DNA from: Amorphochlora amoebiformis
Lineage: Eukaryota > Cercozoa > Chlorarachniophyceae
Assembly: GCA_054601695.1 (NCBI GenBank)
Contig: BAAHQB010000061.1
Coordinates: forward strand, 558,001-622,000
DNA: 64,000 nucleotides
Direction of reading: 5' to 3'
Within the stretch, counting starts at the first letter, position 1; the number at the start of each line of letters is the position of its first letter. Below, one piece after another: positions 46,839-61,259 of the stretch. The notes under the pieces were generated by a model, which did no database searches, was not told the DNA's origin, and worked only from the letters and a program-made list of their open reading frames with translations. The translations under genes were made by a program, and so were the position numbers.

Positions 46839-47530
46839 TTACTAGAATTAATACTGTCACGGTATGACAATTATGGTCCAGTAACATCGTATTTCATGCA
46901 ACTAACACCAGCTAGCAGCATGAACTAGATGAATTCGTGCAACGTTACACGTTACATATCTAGTTATCATCTAGGTGTAAGCAGTCAGTGCTACAATAGC
47001 TAGAATAGATGTATCAAGTCTGTACAACTAGTATAATCATGCATTTGTGAAAACCGTAGGTCGTACTAGTGCCCAGACTCTAGACAAGACTCTCTAGACT
47101 AGTCTAGAGACTGTAGCAGTCTAGGCTGTGTAGAGTCTAGAGAGTCTAGAGACTATAGTATAGAGAGAGTACTAGCTATACTAGTCTAGGAGTGTCGAGT
47201 AAATGAAATAGATCTAGTAAGTCTCTAGACTAGACTAGCTCTAGTAGCTAGACTAGCACTTTGTAGAGACTAGCTAGACACTAGTAGAGTCTCAGGCTCC
47301 CAGTGGTACTTGTTAGTAATCTAGGTAATACTAGTAATAGTCAGACTATGACCAGTCACTATCTAGAGTATCATCCTGAGTTCAGTTACATTTGTCATCT
47401 TTTCAATAAATCCTCACAACGCAATGCATCGGCATAATATACTAGATACAATTCTAAGTTGCAGTGAGCTACATAGCGCTACAGTCTTGAAACGGTCTGA
47501 TCATCTAATTTATCTAGTCTAAGTTATATA
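46839..47530. repeat. CTAG-rich block downstream of the J-protein gene
   Basis: From about 46910 to 47350 the text is dense in CTAG, TCTAGA and ACTAGT, with many short overlapping palindromes and no open frame. The word tagatacaattcta at about 47447 also occurs at about 32387 in the other CTAG-rich spacer, so the two blocks are related. Confidence 0.7.
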
Positions 47531-47992
47531 ATATAGTGGGACAGAGAAAAGTTGATGAAAATGGATGGGTATCAGGACTTAGAAAGAAGAGAAGAATTTG
47601 AGTTCCGGGAGGAAAATGGAAGAGAAATTAAAAAGGAAATTAAGTGTAATTTCGACTTTAATATTTGACGACTGAATGCTCCGACGTAAAGAGAAATTAA
47701 GTTAGTTCATAAGTAATTATCTTAAGAACAGGATCTTGTAGTGTACATAACAACAATTGGTTTGAGGGTTGAGGGGGAATACCAGCGCAGTATGGCTAGG
47801 CTAGGCTTGGAGTTTCATATCTTGGAAGTCTACGGGATTGAAATCGACAGAGATTAGATTTATCTACCGAAAATGTGATATTCTTCACCACTGTTTATCT
47901 TAAAAAAAATATGTACATGTAAATACTTATCTATGATACTCATTTTGTAAATTTATTTTTGTGTGTAATATATGTGTTAAATATACACACAT

Positions 47993-48037
<45 letters not shown>

Positions 48038-48087
48038 ATTTATTTGTAAGATAAAATTCAATCATTTGATATATATATGTGTATGTG

Positions 48088-48152
<65 letters not shown>

Positions 48153-48602
48153 ATATTTGTACATGGAAAAAATTACACAAGTCATAATGTAGAATATGTT
48201 TATTTCAACAAAAGAATACATAAATATCATAGTTTCAACAGGTATATACATGTATATATTATATATGCTAAAATACGTTTGTATCTGTAAAATGTAAATA
48301 CAAGCCCGACAGCAAACATGATGATATATACGCAAATTTGTACATGTATATGTGTATATATGTATGTATATATATATATATATTATATATATATTATATG
48401 AAAATATTAAATATTATATATATATATATATATGTATATGTATATATATATGTATATATATAGCACACATATACGCATATGTATATACACATACATACAT
48501 ATATGTATATATATATTTGTATCAGATAAAAACACGCACACACGCATACACATTTATGTATACACAAATATATATATAAATATATATATATATATACATG
48601 TG

Positions 48603-48635
<33 letters not shown>
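47531..48635. other. Spacer with one short open frame and AT arrays
   Basis: 47555-47668 (plus) is a 37-codon charged frame (MKMDGYQDLERREEFE...), which may be chance or an isolated exon. 47900-48635 is AT array. No other signal is seen. Confidence 0.35.
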
Positions 48636-49121
48636 TTATACATTATATAATAAATGTATATATGTAAACGAACCTTTCCGTACGTGCATTGGCGTTGGTT
48701 TGATGAGCTTCACAGTAGTATTGTACACAATCGTTTCTCGCTCGCCGGAGAACTTCCTAGGCTGGATCGATAGATGCGTAGTATCATCAAGATCTCGTTG
48801 CCCTGGCGGATTCGTGCTCGCCCTCTTATACCTGACGAAGTTGGTTGTGTTAAATCCTGTGCAACCTCTCGGCTTGAGAGGCGCTCGTAGCTTATCCTGG
48901 ACGGATGGGACTGGCCGTGGGAGGAGTAACGGGGGAATACAGCTCTCTTCGCCTAAAGATCTGTGGGATAATGGGCTTGCTTCTGCAGAGTATGGCATGA
49001 TTGGAGCCTTCCTCAAGCCGGGATGTCGAGCGCTCGGGGTAGCGGCGACCTTAACGGGAAGCGACTTGGGTGATATCCGCAGACGCTCGAAGAGAGAACT
49101 GTGGTGACGCATGCTGTACAT
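48636..49121 (-). CDS. Unassigned coding-looking segment
   Basis: About 450 bp of balanced composition is open for about 160 codons on both strands. The minus reading is Pro/Arg/Ser-rich ([18 protein letters not shown], ending [15 protein letters not shown]). The plus reading includes [18 protein letters not shown] and [15 protein letters not shown]. Neither matches a family I know, and splice-like sites occur on both strands. It could be exon material of a small gene or the 5' part of the WDR11-like gene. Confidence 0.3.
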   Translation of the reverse strand: MYSMRHHSSLFERLRISPKSLPVKVAATPSARHPGLRKAPIMPYSAEASPLSHRSLGEESCIPPLLLPRPVPSVQDKLRAPLKPRGCTGFNTTNFVRYKRASTNPPGQRDLDDTTHLSIQPRKFSGERETIVYNTTVKLIKPTPMHVRKGSFTYIHLLYNV

Positions 49122-49848
49122 AGGGTCGATACTTAGTTACCATAAGATTTTGGTCGTTAGTTTGAAAGGCATAACCCCCATCCCTGATACCTTACTCCTG
49201 GACGATGAAACTCAAGTTCATAGAATGTCTCTCCTCCCATCATAGAGATCTAAGAAGTTAAAGTCAGCAACGGCAAATATCTGCATGGAGCAACGATACC
49301 GGTCCCTCTGACGATGCCCGGCGAGGTGAGCTCGCCGTTAACTCCTGTATAATCATGAATTAGCATTCTGAAAGTCGTAAGAAGTCTTAATTGCACATGA
49401 ATCAACAACATATAGCACAGATTCGTACCTTGTATACGCCAGTCGATGGCCGGAAAGGAATTATTCTCTGAAGGAATACAAACAGTTTATGTCGATCAGA
49501 GGTTTTCAACGTAGGAAACAATCCAAAAATCACAAACCCGCCTCCTTCCACGTGGACGCTTCGCACGAAGGCCAGGTGGTGGAGTTCGGTCCGCCACAAC
49601 CGTCTGGACCTCGTGACATGGAGCAGACGGTTGTGTCGAAGGTACGATTTTCTCTGGGAAAGCACGAATCGAGGAATCTGACCCTATGGTCCTCTCGGAT
49701 CGAGTGGACATCATGGTCCTACGTTTCTTCTCCATATGTATGAGCGTTGGCAGGGCTTCACGCCTACTTCAAACCGTCGTACCGGTTCGAAGTTCGATGC
49801 CCCACCTTCTAGGTCTACAATTGTGTTATCGAATGTTGAATGATAGTA
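49122..49848. other. Unresolved gene-like region
   Basis: Short exon-like stretches occur on both strands. Plus: VKVSNGKYLHGATIPVPLTM before a GTGAGC donor (about 49255-49331), and VVEFGPPQPSGPRDMEQTV before GTACGA (49577-49642). Minus: IIPFRPSTGVYK before GTACGA (about 49429-49470), then IFAVADFNFLDLYDGRRDIL ending in a stop near 49217. I could not build one consistent gene on either strand. A gene is likely, but its direction is open. Confidence 0.35.
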
Positions 49849-49987
49849 CAGTCAAAACGGGAAAAAGTTAATTTCGCGGTGAACAGACAATTCGTAGTTA
49901 ATTTAGATAAAATCACAAAAAATTAACTTACGATATTTTTTCGGGCGTTCCAAATCAGTAATCCCGAACTAATTCGCGGTTTCACTC
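49849..49987. mobile_element. Possible MITE of Tc1/mariner type
   Basis: A 139-bp segment has imperfect terminal inverted repeats: cagtcaaaacgggaaaaagtt at the left and the complement of aactaattcgcggtttcactc at the right, about 15 of 20 bases matching. It is flanked by TA on both sides and has no coding capacity, as expected for a non-autonomous element with TA target duplication. Confidence 0.5.
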
Positions 49988-50481
49988 TATATCGGTTTCA
50001 TCAACTTAACCCCCACACTTAAAACCCTTAAATCCTTAAAATCCTAGGAGAACAATTTATCCCTTAAAAAGAAAAAGACGGGTGCACCTGAAAGGGGCGG
50101 GGGCACGAGCGGCGCGTGGAGACGTCCATTTTCGTCTCTAGGACCCGGATTATGATGAAATCCCGCTGTCCGCTACAGGTGGGTTCGTGTTTTTGGGAGA
50201 CAGTATAAAGTTTTTTCGAATAGAGGGTTAGATCATTCGCATTTAAAGGCGAGACAACGGAGGTGACATTAAACGCGAGGGAAGAAGGGGAAGGGGGGAG
50301 GGCCAGCACGAATGGGGAAGGATGGGTTGCTAAGATACCCTCAGACGTAGTTTACATACATAGTCCGTGGACTTGACATCACGATGTGGCCCTAGATGTG
50401 TAGGATATCTAAATATTTTAAGTATAAATCCTGACGAAATTATGCGACCTTTGTCACAAGTTGGTCTTCGCTTGCTCCTAG
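49988..50481. other. Spacer before the first recognised WDR11-like exon
   Basis: Balanced-composition DNA with no AT array. A minus-strand frame of 81 codons (50064-50309) has no recognisable motif. The missing first exon of the WDR11-like gene may lie here; an ATG at about 50312 is one candidate, but no phase-matching donor was found. Confidence 0.3.
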
Positions 50482-51752
50482 GTGATTCCCGGGCTCCCAG
50501 ATAAGATGAATACCGGCTCGACGGATTGGGGTCGTCAAGGACTCTACAGCTACGGGTAAATGACTTTCAAATTAGTAAAAAATGTCCGGTTAATAAGCTA
50601 AATTGGTGGACAAGCAAAATAAAGTTAATGTGTATGTTATGAGAATTAACAGTTGTTGTGCCTAGATGTGGGAATACAGTTATGATTATCGAGCCGGGGT
50701 TGGCAAGTAAGATCATAATAATTCGGAAAATTACGAATGTAAACATAACATATTCTTTCTGCACGTCTTTTCAGGCGGCTCCATCCCCTGGGAAGGATCA
50801 CAAATGTATTTTGCCTTTAGTTAACGCCACTCATTCTACTTTTCCAACCACTTCGTATCCCCCCATACAACCTACCTCATGCATCCGCTCGCTAATCCAC
50901 TTCTTCCCATCTCAACCAAGCCCTATTAACTTTAGGAATCGGTCGAACAACACGATCCAGTCGCTAGACGCCCACCTCCACCCTGTCACCAAGGTCTACA
51001 CTCGAGAAAGAGAGACGAGAGGATGAGAGCGAGAGGATTGGACTGACTTAAAAATAATTGTTAATCGCAATCGTAAAATCAGACCCGGTTTTCGCCTTAT
51101 GAAGAATTTGCGTCATGTGATACCCCTTGTATTGCCACCGGCGACCAAAGGGTGGGGTGGGGTGGGGTGGATTAGGGGCAAAACATGGGGTTATGGCTAG
51201 GGTTGACTTTCCTAGGTTTGACTCGGTTGGGTATTCTTATCTACTACTTTTCACTGTGGAACACACACATGATAAATTAGTCAAATTATATAAACAGGGA
51301 ACCATTCTAGTATGGAACATAGCAAAGGGAGAGGCTGTCTGCGTGTGTTCCCCCCCCTCGTCCTCCGAAGGAACTTCAGGCAAATAGACTTATTCTAGTC
51401 TAATTGCAACTGCCTTAACCCTGTCAACCCTAACACTACCAACGCTAGACTCTAATCATAACATCTAATACTGAACACTAACAACGCAGGAGATAGGAAT
51501 AATCTTGGGAGCCTACTACAAAGTTTGTGTTGTTTATACGTGTGTGTGTGCATATCTATGTAACTCAGACTCTACCTTTTAATTTTATGGATTGTTTGTT
51601 TTAGATATATAATAATTTTTTATTATATAAAAAAATTATACACTAAATATTTATATACAATTTTTTGTATACATTTTTTCTAAAAATATAGTTTATATAT
51701 TTATAAATGGAACGTATATGCGAAATATACCTCTTGTATACACATATGCATA

Positions 51753-51794
<42 letters not shown>

Positions 51795-52442
51795 AAACAT
51801 ATGCATAAATATATATATGTATATTATGTATATATATGTGTGTGTATATATATATGTGTGTGTATATGTGTAGAATATACATGTTTATAATATATGTATG
51901 TAACAAAAAGTTATACATGCACATACAATAACAAAAAAAATCGAAGCCTAAACCCAACCCTTCCCCAACTCTCCCCATACTAACCCTACCCCTAACCCAA
52001 CCCCAACCCTGACGTAACCCGGCAGCTAGTTTCTCGGCAACGGCAGGCATATTCGCGGTATTGTCTCTAAAACCGCTGTCCTAATTCTAAATCTAAGAGC
52101 TCTCGCTAACCCTTTCCACTACAGTTTTACATACACAGATCTCACATGTGTGACATTTATATTCTAACATTCAGCGGAATAAGATGAAGTCGAAGGCGGC
52201 GAGGGAAGGTTAGCTATAGGGTTAGGGATAGGGGTCACGTTAGGGTTAATGTTAAGGGTAGTTTGAGGGCCGGGGTTCGGATTTGGGATTTGGGTTAGGG
52301 CTAGGATAGCGTAAGTGCTTATGGTCATTTTCCCATGATTAGTACTTTTTCATTTTGGGACTTGTTTTTTCTTGGGTTTGTTTGTTGTTTTTGGTCTTGG
52401 TCTTATCCTTTCCACTTGCTTCTCTTGGCTGGCCTTTTGATA

Positions 52443-52527
<85 letters not shown>

Positions 52528-52926
52528 GTGTATATGTATATAAATTATATATATATATATATAATATGTAATATATATATATATATATATATGTAAATGC
52601 ATATCTATATGTACTCTACATATAAATAAACAAATATATCTATATATTATTTGTAATACATATATGTATATATAATATACATATATATATATATATATAA
52701 ATCCATATCTATATGTATTATATATACAAATAAACAAATATATCTATATATATATATATTTATATATATTATATAAATATACAATATTTATATATATATA
52801 TATATATATTATGTATAAATGCATATCTATATGTATTCTATATGTAAATAAACAAATATATATATATATATATAATATGTATATCTATATAAATATACAT
52901 ATGTGTACATTTATGATGATGTTCCT

Positions 52927-52966
<40 letters not shown>

Positions 52967-53451
52967 AATATATATATACACATAAATGTATGTATAACAT
53001 ACACATATTTTCACATATATTCAACACATAAACATCCTCAAAACACCCCCATTCAACACTCCCAAAAATTAAATCCGAAAAATAAAGAATTTAACTCTAC
53101 ATCTTCCCTCGACCCCCCCTGCGAGGACGAAACCCCCTCCATCTCCCCAGTGTCCACCGCCCGAAAAAAAAGCCGGAACTCAGGCCGGAGCCCAGAAAAC
53201 TCGCATCATTCGCGAACGCAGTCTAGCGCGCTGGACAATTTTCGATCTTTCTTCGGGCGGTTGGCTGGGGTGGAATCTGACGGGGGAGTGGAAGGGCGGG
53301 GAGGGGCTAGCGGGGAGGGGGAGTGGACGAGTTCGTTTTTTCTTCTGTTTTTTTTTTTATTTTTTTTTTCCTGGATAGTTGGATTTTCTGGATAGTTAGT
53401 TTGTCGGTATTGCTTTTCTTGTGATAATGGTTTTCTATTTGCTAATATCTA

Positions 53452-53492
<41 letters not shown>

Positions 53493-54278
53493 TGTATATA
53501 TACGTATACACATGTATATAATACCAATATATATATATTTATGCGTATATACATGTGTAGGTTGGACATACTGTGAAATGTGTATCCAAAATAATATTAA
53601 TATATATTTATGTACATCTACACAATGTATATACATATACGTATTTAGAATATATACATATTTTTAAATGTACATAATATATTCTAATATATATAAATAT
53701 ATATACATATACTCAGTGGACTCTAGATGTGCCGTTGCGGATATACAGTGGCATCCTAAGGAACATGATAAATTCATTGTAAGCTGGCACTAACCCATAT
53801 CTCCACCCTACTACTCCTCATCCACAACTCTCTAGTACACATGTATATATCATTCGAATAATGTAGAAGAGCTACCGGTATTCCTTACCCTAACCCCGGC
53901 TTTCTGGCCATCACCCGGCTCTCTCGTGCACGCGTTCATATATATAATCCGTATGTGTAAGCTGAGCCTAACCTTCATCTCTACCCCTATTGCGTACCCT
54001 AGAAACAGCATTTGTGGTGTAGATGTACATATGGTGCACATGTGCGTATATATGTGCACTGAATAAAGATACAAATACATATATAAATATATTTCTATGT
54101 ATTATTACATTTACATATACACACATACTGATATGTATATTCTCACTTAATTACTGTACATCACTTAGGCTGCATACCGAAACTCTGTCATCGCGTTCTG
54201 GGCCCTCCCACCTTCTGAAAAGTATATAAAATTCTGTACACATACATATTATATACATATATACATGTATAGGTATAC

Positions 54279-54319
<41 letters not shown>

Positions 54320-54382
54320 TATGTTTTGTATGTGTAGAAGTATATTATCTGCATATACCGTGTGTGTGAGTCTGCCTATCAA

Positions 54383-54414
<32 letters not shown>

Positions 54415-54744
54415 TTATACTATACGTATACATATACATTAGCCCACACATACAAATACAATAAACACACTTACATTCACTTTTGTACACCTACCACACA
54501 TCAATCTCAATCAACCACACGCTCAACTATTCACCCTAATCCTACTAAGCTAACCGTAACCCTTACATAGGCGCAGCGAGGTCGGAGTCCAGGCAACTCT
54601 TTTATGGACAATGGATACCGGAGGGTTTGGATCTACATAATCTAATCTGCATAAACCCTGCTCTGATTCTGACCGTAATTCTAAAATCCTGAACCTCGCC
54701 TTGGAGCTATGTCCTTGATTTGTGCTATATATATATTATATGTG

Positions 54745-54785
<41 letters not shown>

Positions 54786-55075
54786 ATAGGCTATTATCTG
54801 GACTAGCGTTCGATCATTTTGAGCCGAACCGAGTGGGGGTGGCCTCTCACGATGGGTGTGTATATAATAAATATATGTAGATATATGAAATATTTTTTAT
54901 ACATATGTATATCTATCCATCATCACTACTGCAATATTGTACATACATACATTCTATAGAATTATATACATATGTGTATATTTTTGTTATTTTCAACAGG
55001 TGGGTTCACATCCTTAGAATCAACCCGTTGGAAACCAAATCGAAAACCCAGTCCCAGACTCCAATCAACCCTGCG
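50482..55075 (+). other. WDR11-like exons, first propeller
   Basis: Exons 50482-50555, 50666-50698, 50775-50805, 50961-50993, 51083-51151 ([20 protein letters not shown]), 51298-51342, 51490-51522 (tentative), 52175-52208 (tentative), 53717-53778, 54169-54221, 54571-54624, 54790-54855 and 55000-55075. Several are only 31-34 bp. A Ser/Pro-rich open stretch at about 53020-53340 lies in the intron before 53717 and is not included. Confidence 0.72.
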
Positions 55076-55651
55076 GTACTATCTAAAATCTGCTGCGATT
55101 CTTAAGCCTAACCCTAACCCTAAACCTAACCCTAACCCTAACCCTGCCCCAACCGCTCCTGGTCCTCTTAACCGAACTGGCTACGACATCGATTCTAAAC
55201 CTATCCCTGATCCTAACCCTAACCCTAACCTTAACCCTAACCCTAACCCTAACCCTAACCCTAACCCTAACCAGACCATCGAATCAAAGTTTCGCTTACG
55301 ACTGTCAAGCCCTGAATCTAGCCGAAAGGCGAGCCCTAACCCTTTCCCTAGGCCTATGAATATTAGATATTTCAGATAGTCTATTCTAATTTATGCGTTA
55401 CAAAACTATACTTTAATCCTATCCCAAACCCAGTCTAAAAGAGTGTAAATCCAAATTTCAGAATCTGAGCGATAGCAAGAAGGATAAGGGGAATGACGAT
55501 TCTTCTCGAGATACGAAGGAAGGCTTGATAAGGGTCACATATTAAACACGAAACTCTAACCTTGAAACCCGAACGCGAAACTCTAGATCCAACTCTAAAC
55601 CCTAGTGTACCCCTAGCCACCGTGTTTACGTGGGCGTATGTGCTTTTATCC

Positions 55652-55690
<39 letters not shown>

Positions 55691-56065
55691 TATTTATGTT
55701 AACATTTGAAATGCTGTATGATGCATATATATATATATATATATAATATATATACATGCAAATATATACACATACATATATATATGGTTACATATAATTG
55801 TGTTGATATAAACTCCTATATATACACAAACATACAATTTAAAGGTGATCTTTTGCCTGTTCGACGAAGGGGTGGTATGCTTGGTGTATGCCTCACGCTT
55901 AATGTTGTTTGCAACTGCAGATAAGTGGGATTCTTTTCTGTCACATATGTCTTTTCTGTCGCATACGATACAACATACATAGAATATACATATATATATA
56001 TATATGTACATATGTATTCATATAAATATATACATGCATATTTATGAATAGATATAATATTTTTT

Positions 56066-56103
<38 letters not shown>

Positions 56104-58089
56104 AATACATGTGAAAATATGTCAGCACGACTTTGGCATCGGCTGTATTGCCGCGCCAGTTTCGAAAGGCGTTTGGACCCATTGCGAGTGCCGAGGTTGG
56201 GGATTTTTCTCTCCCTTAATTCTCTCTCTCGAGTTCGTACAATATTACGTGTTATATAATATATATATATATATGTACATATTCATATATTTCTAGTTAT
56301 ATCTAGATACCTATCTATACCTATATATATATATATATTATATAGTATATATACATATGTATGTATGTATTCATACACACATAAATATATGCGCTTAATT
56401 ATACACACAACACACGATCATACGCAAGCACATAACAGTCGATCCAACCGTACCCACGCCTCATTGCCGCCTTCCACAAGCAAGCCAACATCTCCCTCTG
56501 GGGCATCTCCGACAAGAGATCCTCCCGAGATCTCTCAGAACGGAAATCCCGGGATTCTCGAGACTACCGCATCCGAATTCTGAGATCCATCTGTCTCGTC
56601 TCCGCGCAACTCCGTCCATCTTTGGGGGATCTTTTGGGGGTTGCTTTCTCACGTTTTCTCTTGTTTCTCTCTTGGCTCTCGCATGTATTCCAATTGCTAC
56701 TCTCTCTCTCTGTTGTTATTCTCTAGACGTTTATTTCTCTCGAGATTTCTCCTCTCTTTCTCTCGCTCTTGCATACTTCTCTTCTCTCTCGCTTGTCTCT
56801 CGCTTTTCCTTCAAGCCACTCTCTCTTGATCCATATCTCTTCTTTCTTCTCCTATCTCCCTCTTCTCCCCTCTTTCCTCTTCTCTCTCTTCTTCTCCCTC
56901 GCTCCTCTCTCTCGCCCTTCTCTCTTTCTTCCGTCCCTCGCGCCTTCCTTCTCTCGCTTTCTCTCTCGATATCCCTTGCTCTATTTTCTAGCCATCGCCA
57001 AGATCTTTCGAACTCCCTGCCTCTCTCTATATACCTCTCTCTCTTTACCCCTCTCTTTACCACTCTCTTTACCTCTCTTTGCCCCTCTCTTTACCTCTCT
57101 CTTTACCTCTACCTCTACCTTTCTCTCTACCGCTACCTCTACCTCTACCCCCTCTCTCTTTCTCTCCCCCTCTCTCTTTCTCTCCCCCTCTCTCTTTCTC
57201 TCCCCCTCTCTCTTTCTCTCCCCCTCTCTCTTTCTCTCCCCCTCTCTCTTTCTCTCCCCCTCTCTCTTTCTCTCCCCCTCTCTCTTTCTCTCCCCCTCTC
57301 TCTTTCTCTCCCCCTCTCTCTTTCTCTCCCCCTCTCTCTTTCTCTCCCCCTCTCTCTTTCTCTCCCCCTCTCTCTTTCTCTCTACCTCTCTCTAGCTCCC
57401 TACCTACCTCTCTACCGCTCTCTACCTCTCCCACACACACTCTCTAGTCCCTCAGCCTTCGATGTAACATATATAATTAAATCCACAGGTCTCCATTCGA
57501 CCGCGACCGCCGGGGATCCCCGGGGATTCCCCGGGTCCTATCTACTTTGATGTTTGTGGGGTAGCGTCGGTATCGGGTATGTGCATTATTCACATCAAAT
57601 TGGACGCTTGAATATGTATATATAGATATAAAGAATATATAATATATATAATACATATATACATATATATATATATGTGTATACACATATATACATATAC
57701 ACATATGTATTACCCACATACATACTCACAGACATACATTCACCTATACATTTACCAACCGACCAAAATACTTCAAACCCCACAACTTCTACGTAAGACC
57801 ATTCTCCCTCTCCGAATTTATCAGGAGATTCCCTGTCATGGCGGCTCTCTTGGGATGGCGACTCAAATGATTCAAATGACTCATCTCACCCCTGCTGGAT
57901 GGGAGCTGGGGGTAACACTTGGATTGGGTTTGGGTTTGGGCTAGGGTTAGGGTTTGGGTTAGGGTTAGGGTTAGGGTTAGGGTTAGGGATTGGCTGGAGG
58001 GAATAGGGTTTATGGATTCGAACTTTTGAGGTGTTTTTGAATTGGGGTGGAGGGAATATGGTGTATATATATATGTGTGTGTGTGTATA

Positions 58090-58124
<35 letters not shown>

Positions 58125-58312
58125 TATATATATATATATAATTATACACACATATATGTATGTATCCAGTGTGGAGCTTTGAATTGCACAGCTTCAAGGA
58201 GGTATGAAAATTATTGTTTTGTATATAATGTATATATATATATATATATTGTATGGATTTTATCTCTCTCTCTCCTCTCAGTCTCCCTCTATCCCTCTCT
58301 CCCTATCATATG

Positions 58313-58354
<42 letters not shown>

Positions 58355-58395
58355 GTGTATATATGTATAGTGCATACTGCATACACTGAAATATA

Positions 58396-58427
<32 letters not shown>

Positions 58428-58811
58428 TTCGAAGGCCGCAGTGTCCCGAATATCGTCTCTCTCTCCCGAGGGGACATGGACCATGAACGCGAACGATACA
58501 AGGCAATATATACCTATCTCTTATCAATTATTAGTATTCGTTATATTAATGTTATCAATTATTGGTATTCGTTATATTAATGTTATTATATTATGTTACT
58601 GGTATAGTATTGTTATTATTACTGTTATAATTTTGTTAATATTTTTATTATTTTTTACCGTATTATTATTGTTTTTTACTGTTATTGTTGTATATACTAT
58701 TATAAGTGTTATTATTATTATATTATCACTATAAGAATTAATATTATAGATCAGAAGAGGAGGGGAGATATACCTGATATAATATATTTTGTACATATAT
58801 GTATATAATAT

Positions 58812-58852
<41 letters not shown>

Positions 58853-58983
58853 CACATGTATATGTATGCATATAAAATATACATACATAATATGCATAGG
58901 TATACACGTATACATATATATATATAAAATATATATATATATTTATACATATATATATATATATGCATATATTTATATATATT

Positions 58984-59014
<31 letters not shown>

Positions 59015-59102
59015 ATATATATATATTTGCATATACATAAATAAATTTGCATATTTGTACACACATATATATATATGTATATATATATGTGCATATTTGT
59101 AC

Positions 59103-59146
<44 letters not shown>

Positions 59147-59852
59147 TATTTAGACATGTATATGTATATATATACATATACATATATATGTAGAGGTATA
59201 TACATAAACATATGTGTGTATATATATATATATATAAATCAGGGGTTCTGGGAGGCTGGCTGTAGGCGGTGCACATGGAGATGTGAGTATTATATCAGTA
59301 TGTGGCGGACAGGTACTGTTACGATTAGGGTTAAAGTTAGGATCAGGGTTGACTATTAGGGTTCGGGTTAAGGGCTAGTCTTAAAGTTAGGGTTAGGATT
59401 AGAGTTAGAATCTTATTATTCAGCATGTCTTAGCCCTGAGGCAGTTGCACTCCGCCACTTAGAGGAGCTGTCATGCCGGAAGCGATCAGAAGATCTCATG
59501 CTTTGGTTTGAATGGTGTCTTGAAGGGGAGGGAATGTGTGTGTTAGCTGTGGGTGGGCGGGAGAAAAAATGTGTAATTAGGATTTGTTGTGTTAGGTATA
59601 GGGTTAGGGTTAAGGTTAAAATCTAGGTTGTTAGTTGTTGGGGTTGGGGGTAGCGTTAGAGTTTCGGGGAGGATTAGAGGACGGTTTAGAGGGTATGCAT
59701 GGTATCGGATATATTCAGATGTGTAGAAATAGATATATATGTATGTACTTGTATTCATTCATATGTACATATATATATATATATATATAAATATATATAT
59801 TATTATAATTTTCTTATTTACGTAAGTTGAGATATATATATATATATATATA

Positions 59853-59912
<60 letters not shown>

Positions 59913-60193
59913 TGTATATATATATAATATTTAATATAAATATTGACATTTTGGGTGGGATATATATGGATAAATTTAAAATAAACACAAATATTAATAC
60001 AACATTATATATACATATATGTATATGTATGTGTTTAGGTGAAGCAGAAATTCATGGTGTCCCAAGGGAATCCGATTAGGGGGTACGAGTGCATTAATAC
60101 ACGTATATATATCTATTGTACATAAATCTACATACAAATATATACTTATTGCACAATATATTATATATATATATATGTAGAAATATATATATA

Positions 60194-60260
<67 letters not shown>

Positions 60261-60394
60261 TATATATATATGTATATAATATATATGTATATATATATAT
60301 ATATATGTTTATATATTATGTATTATGTATACAAGAGTGTTTTCTGTTTTCTCTTCTCTCGAAATCTACGCTGTAATGTTACATGCTCTACTAT

Positions 60395-60439
<45 letters not shown>

Positions 60440-60532
60440 TCAATAGATGTATATGTGCGCTTTATATATAATATATAGTATGTATATATATAAATATATA
60501 CGTGTGTGTATATACGTGTATGTCCATAACAC

Positions 60533-60610
<78 letters not shown>

Positions 60611-60650
60611 CCTACATTTATATATATATACATATATGTACATATATGTA

Positions 60651-60681
<31 letters not shown>

Positions 60682-60861
60682 ATATTATATGTATATATAT
60701 ATATATCTACATTTATATGTATGCACACACACACACACATATATATTATATATATATATACAATATGTATATATTTATACGTATACATCATAAATAGATA
60801 TATACACATAGATGTATACACATACATATACACATATGTGTGTATGCCGAAGTTAGTTACC

Positions 60862-60901
<40 letters not shown>

Positions 60902-61105
60902 ATATATATATAATATATATATGTACATATATGTATGTATCTGTGTATGTATATATGTATACATAGATATCTGCGTATTTTTTGTACACATGTATACACA
61001 TAATATAGATATCTACGTATTTTTTGTACACATGTATACACATGATATATCAGGGTTTCATGGGCAAGAGAAAACTTGATAATCTTCTACACTATTCATA
61101 GTAAG

Positions 61106-61140
<35 letters not shown>

Positions 61141-61224
61141 GCACATATATTATACGTACATCTTTGTAGCATATTGTTGATATAGATATCTGTATATTAT
61201 ATATGCATTATTGTATGCATAAAC

Positions 61225-61259
<35 letters not shown>

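Noticed and set aside
48690-48760. Resemblance of the minus reading ([12 protein letters not shown]) to VPS26C/arrestin-like proteins
   Set aside because: No companion exons of such a gene could be found on either side.
53020-53390. Ser/Pro-rich frame including [19 protein letters not shown]
   Set aside because: It may be a real linker exon of the WDR11-like gene, but its boundaries do not fit the phases of 52175-52208 and 53717-53778, so it is not included.
56672-57550. 292-codon Ser/Leu/Pro-rich frame on plus and its Arg/Glu/Gly-rich mirror on minus
   Set aside because: Produced by the CT-rich tract and the 18-bp minisatellite; it lies in an intron between two phase-matched WDR11-like exons.
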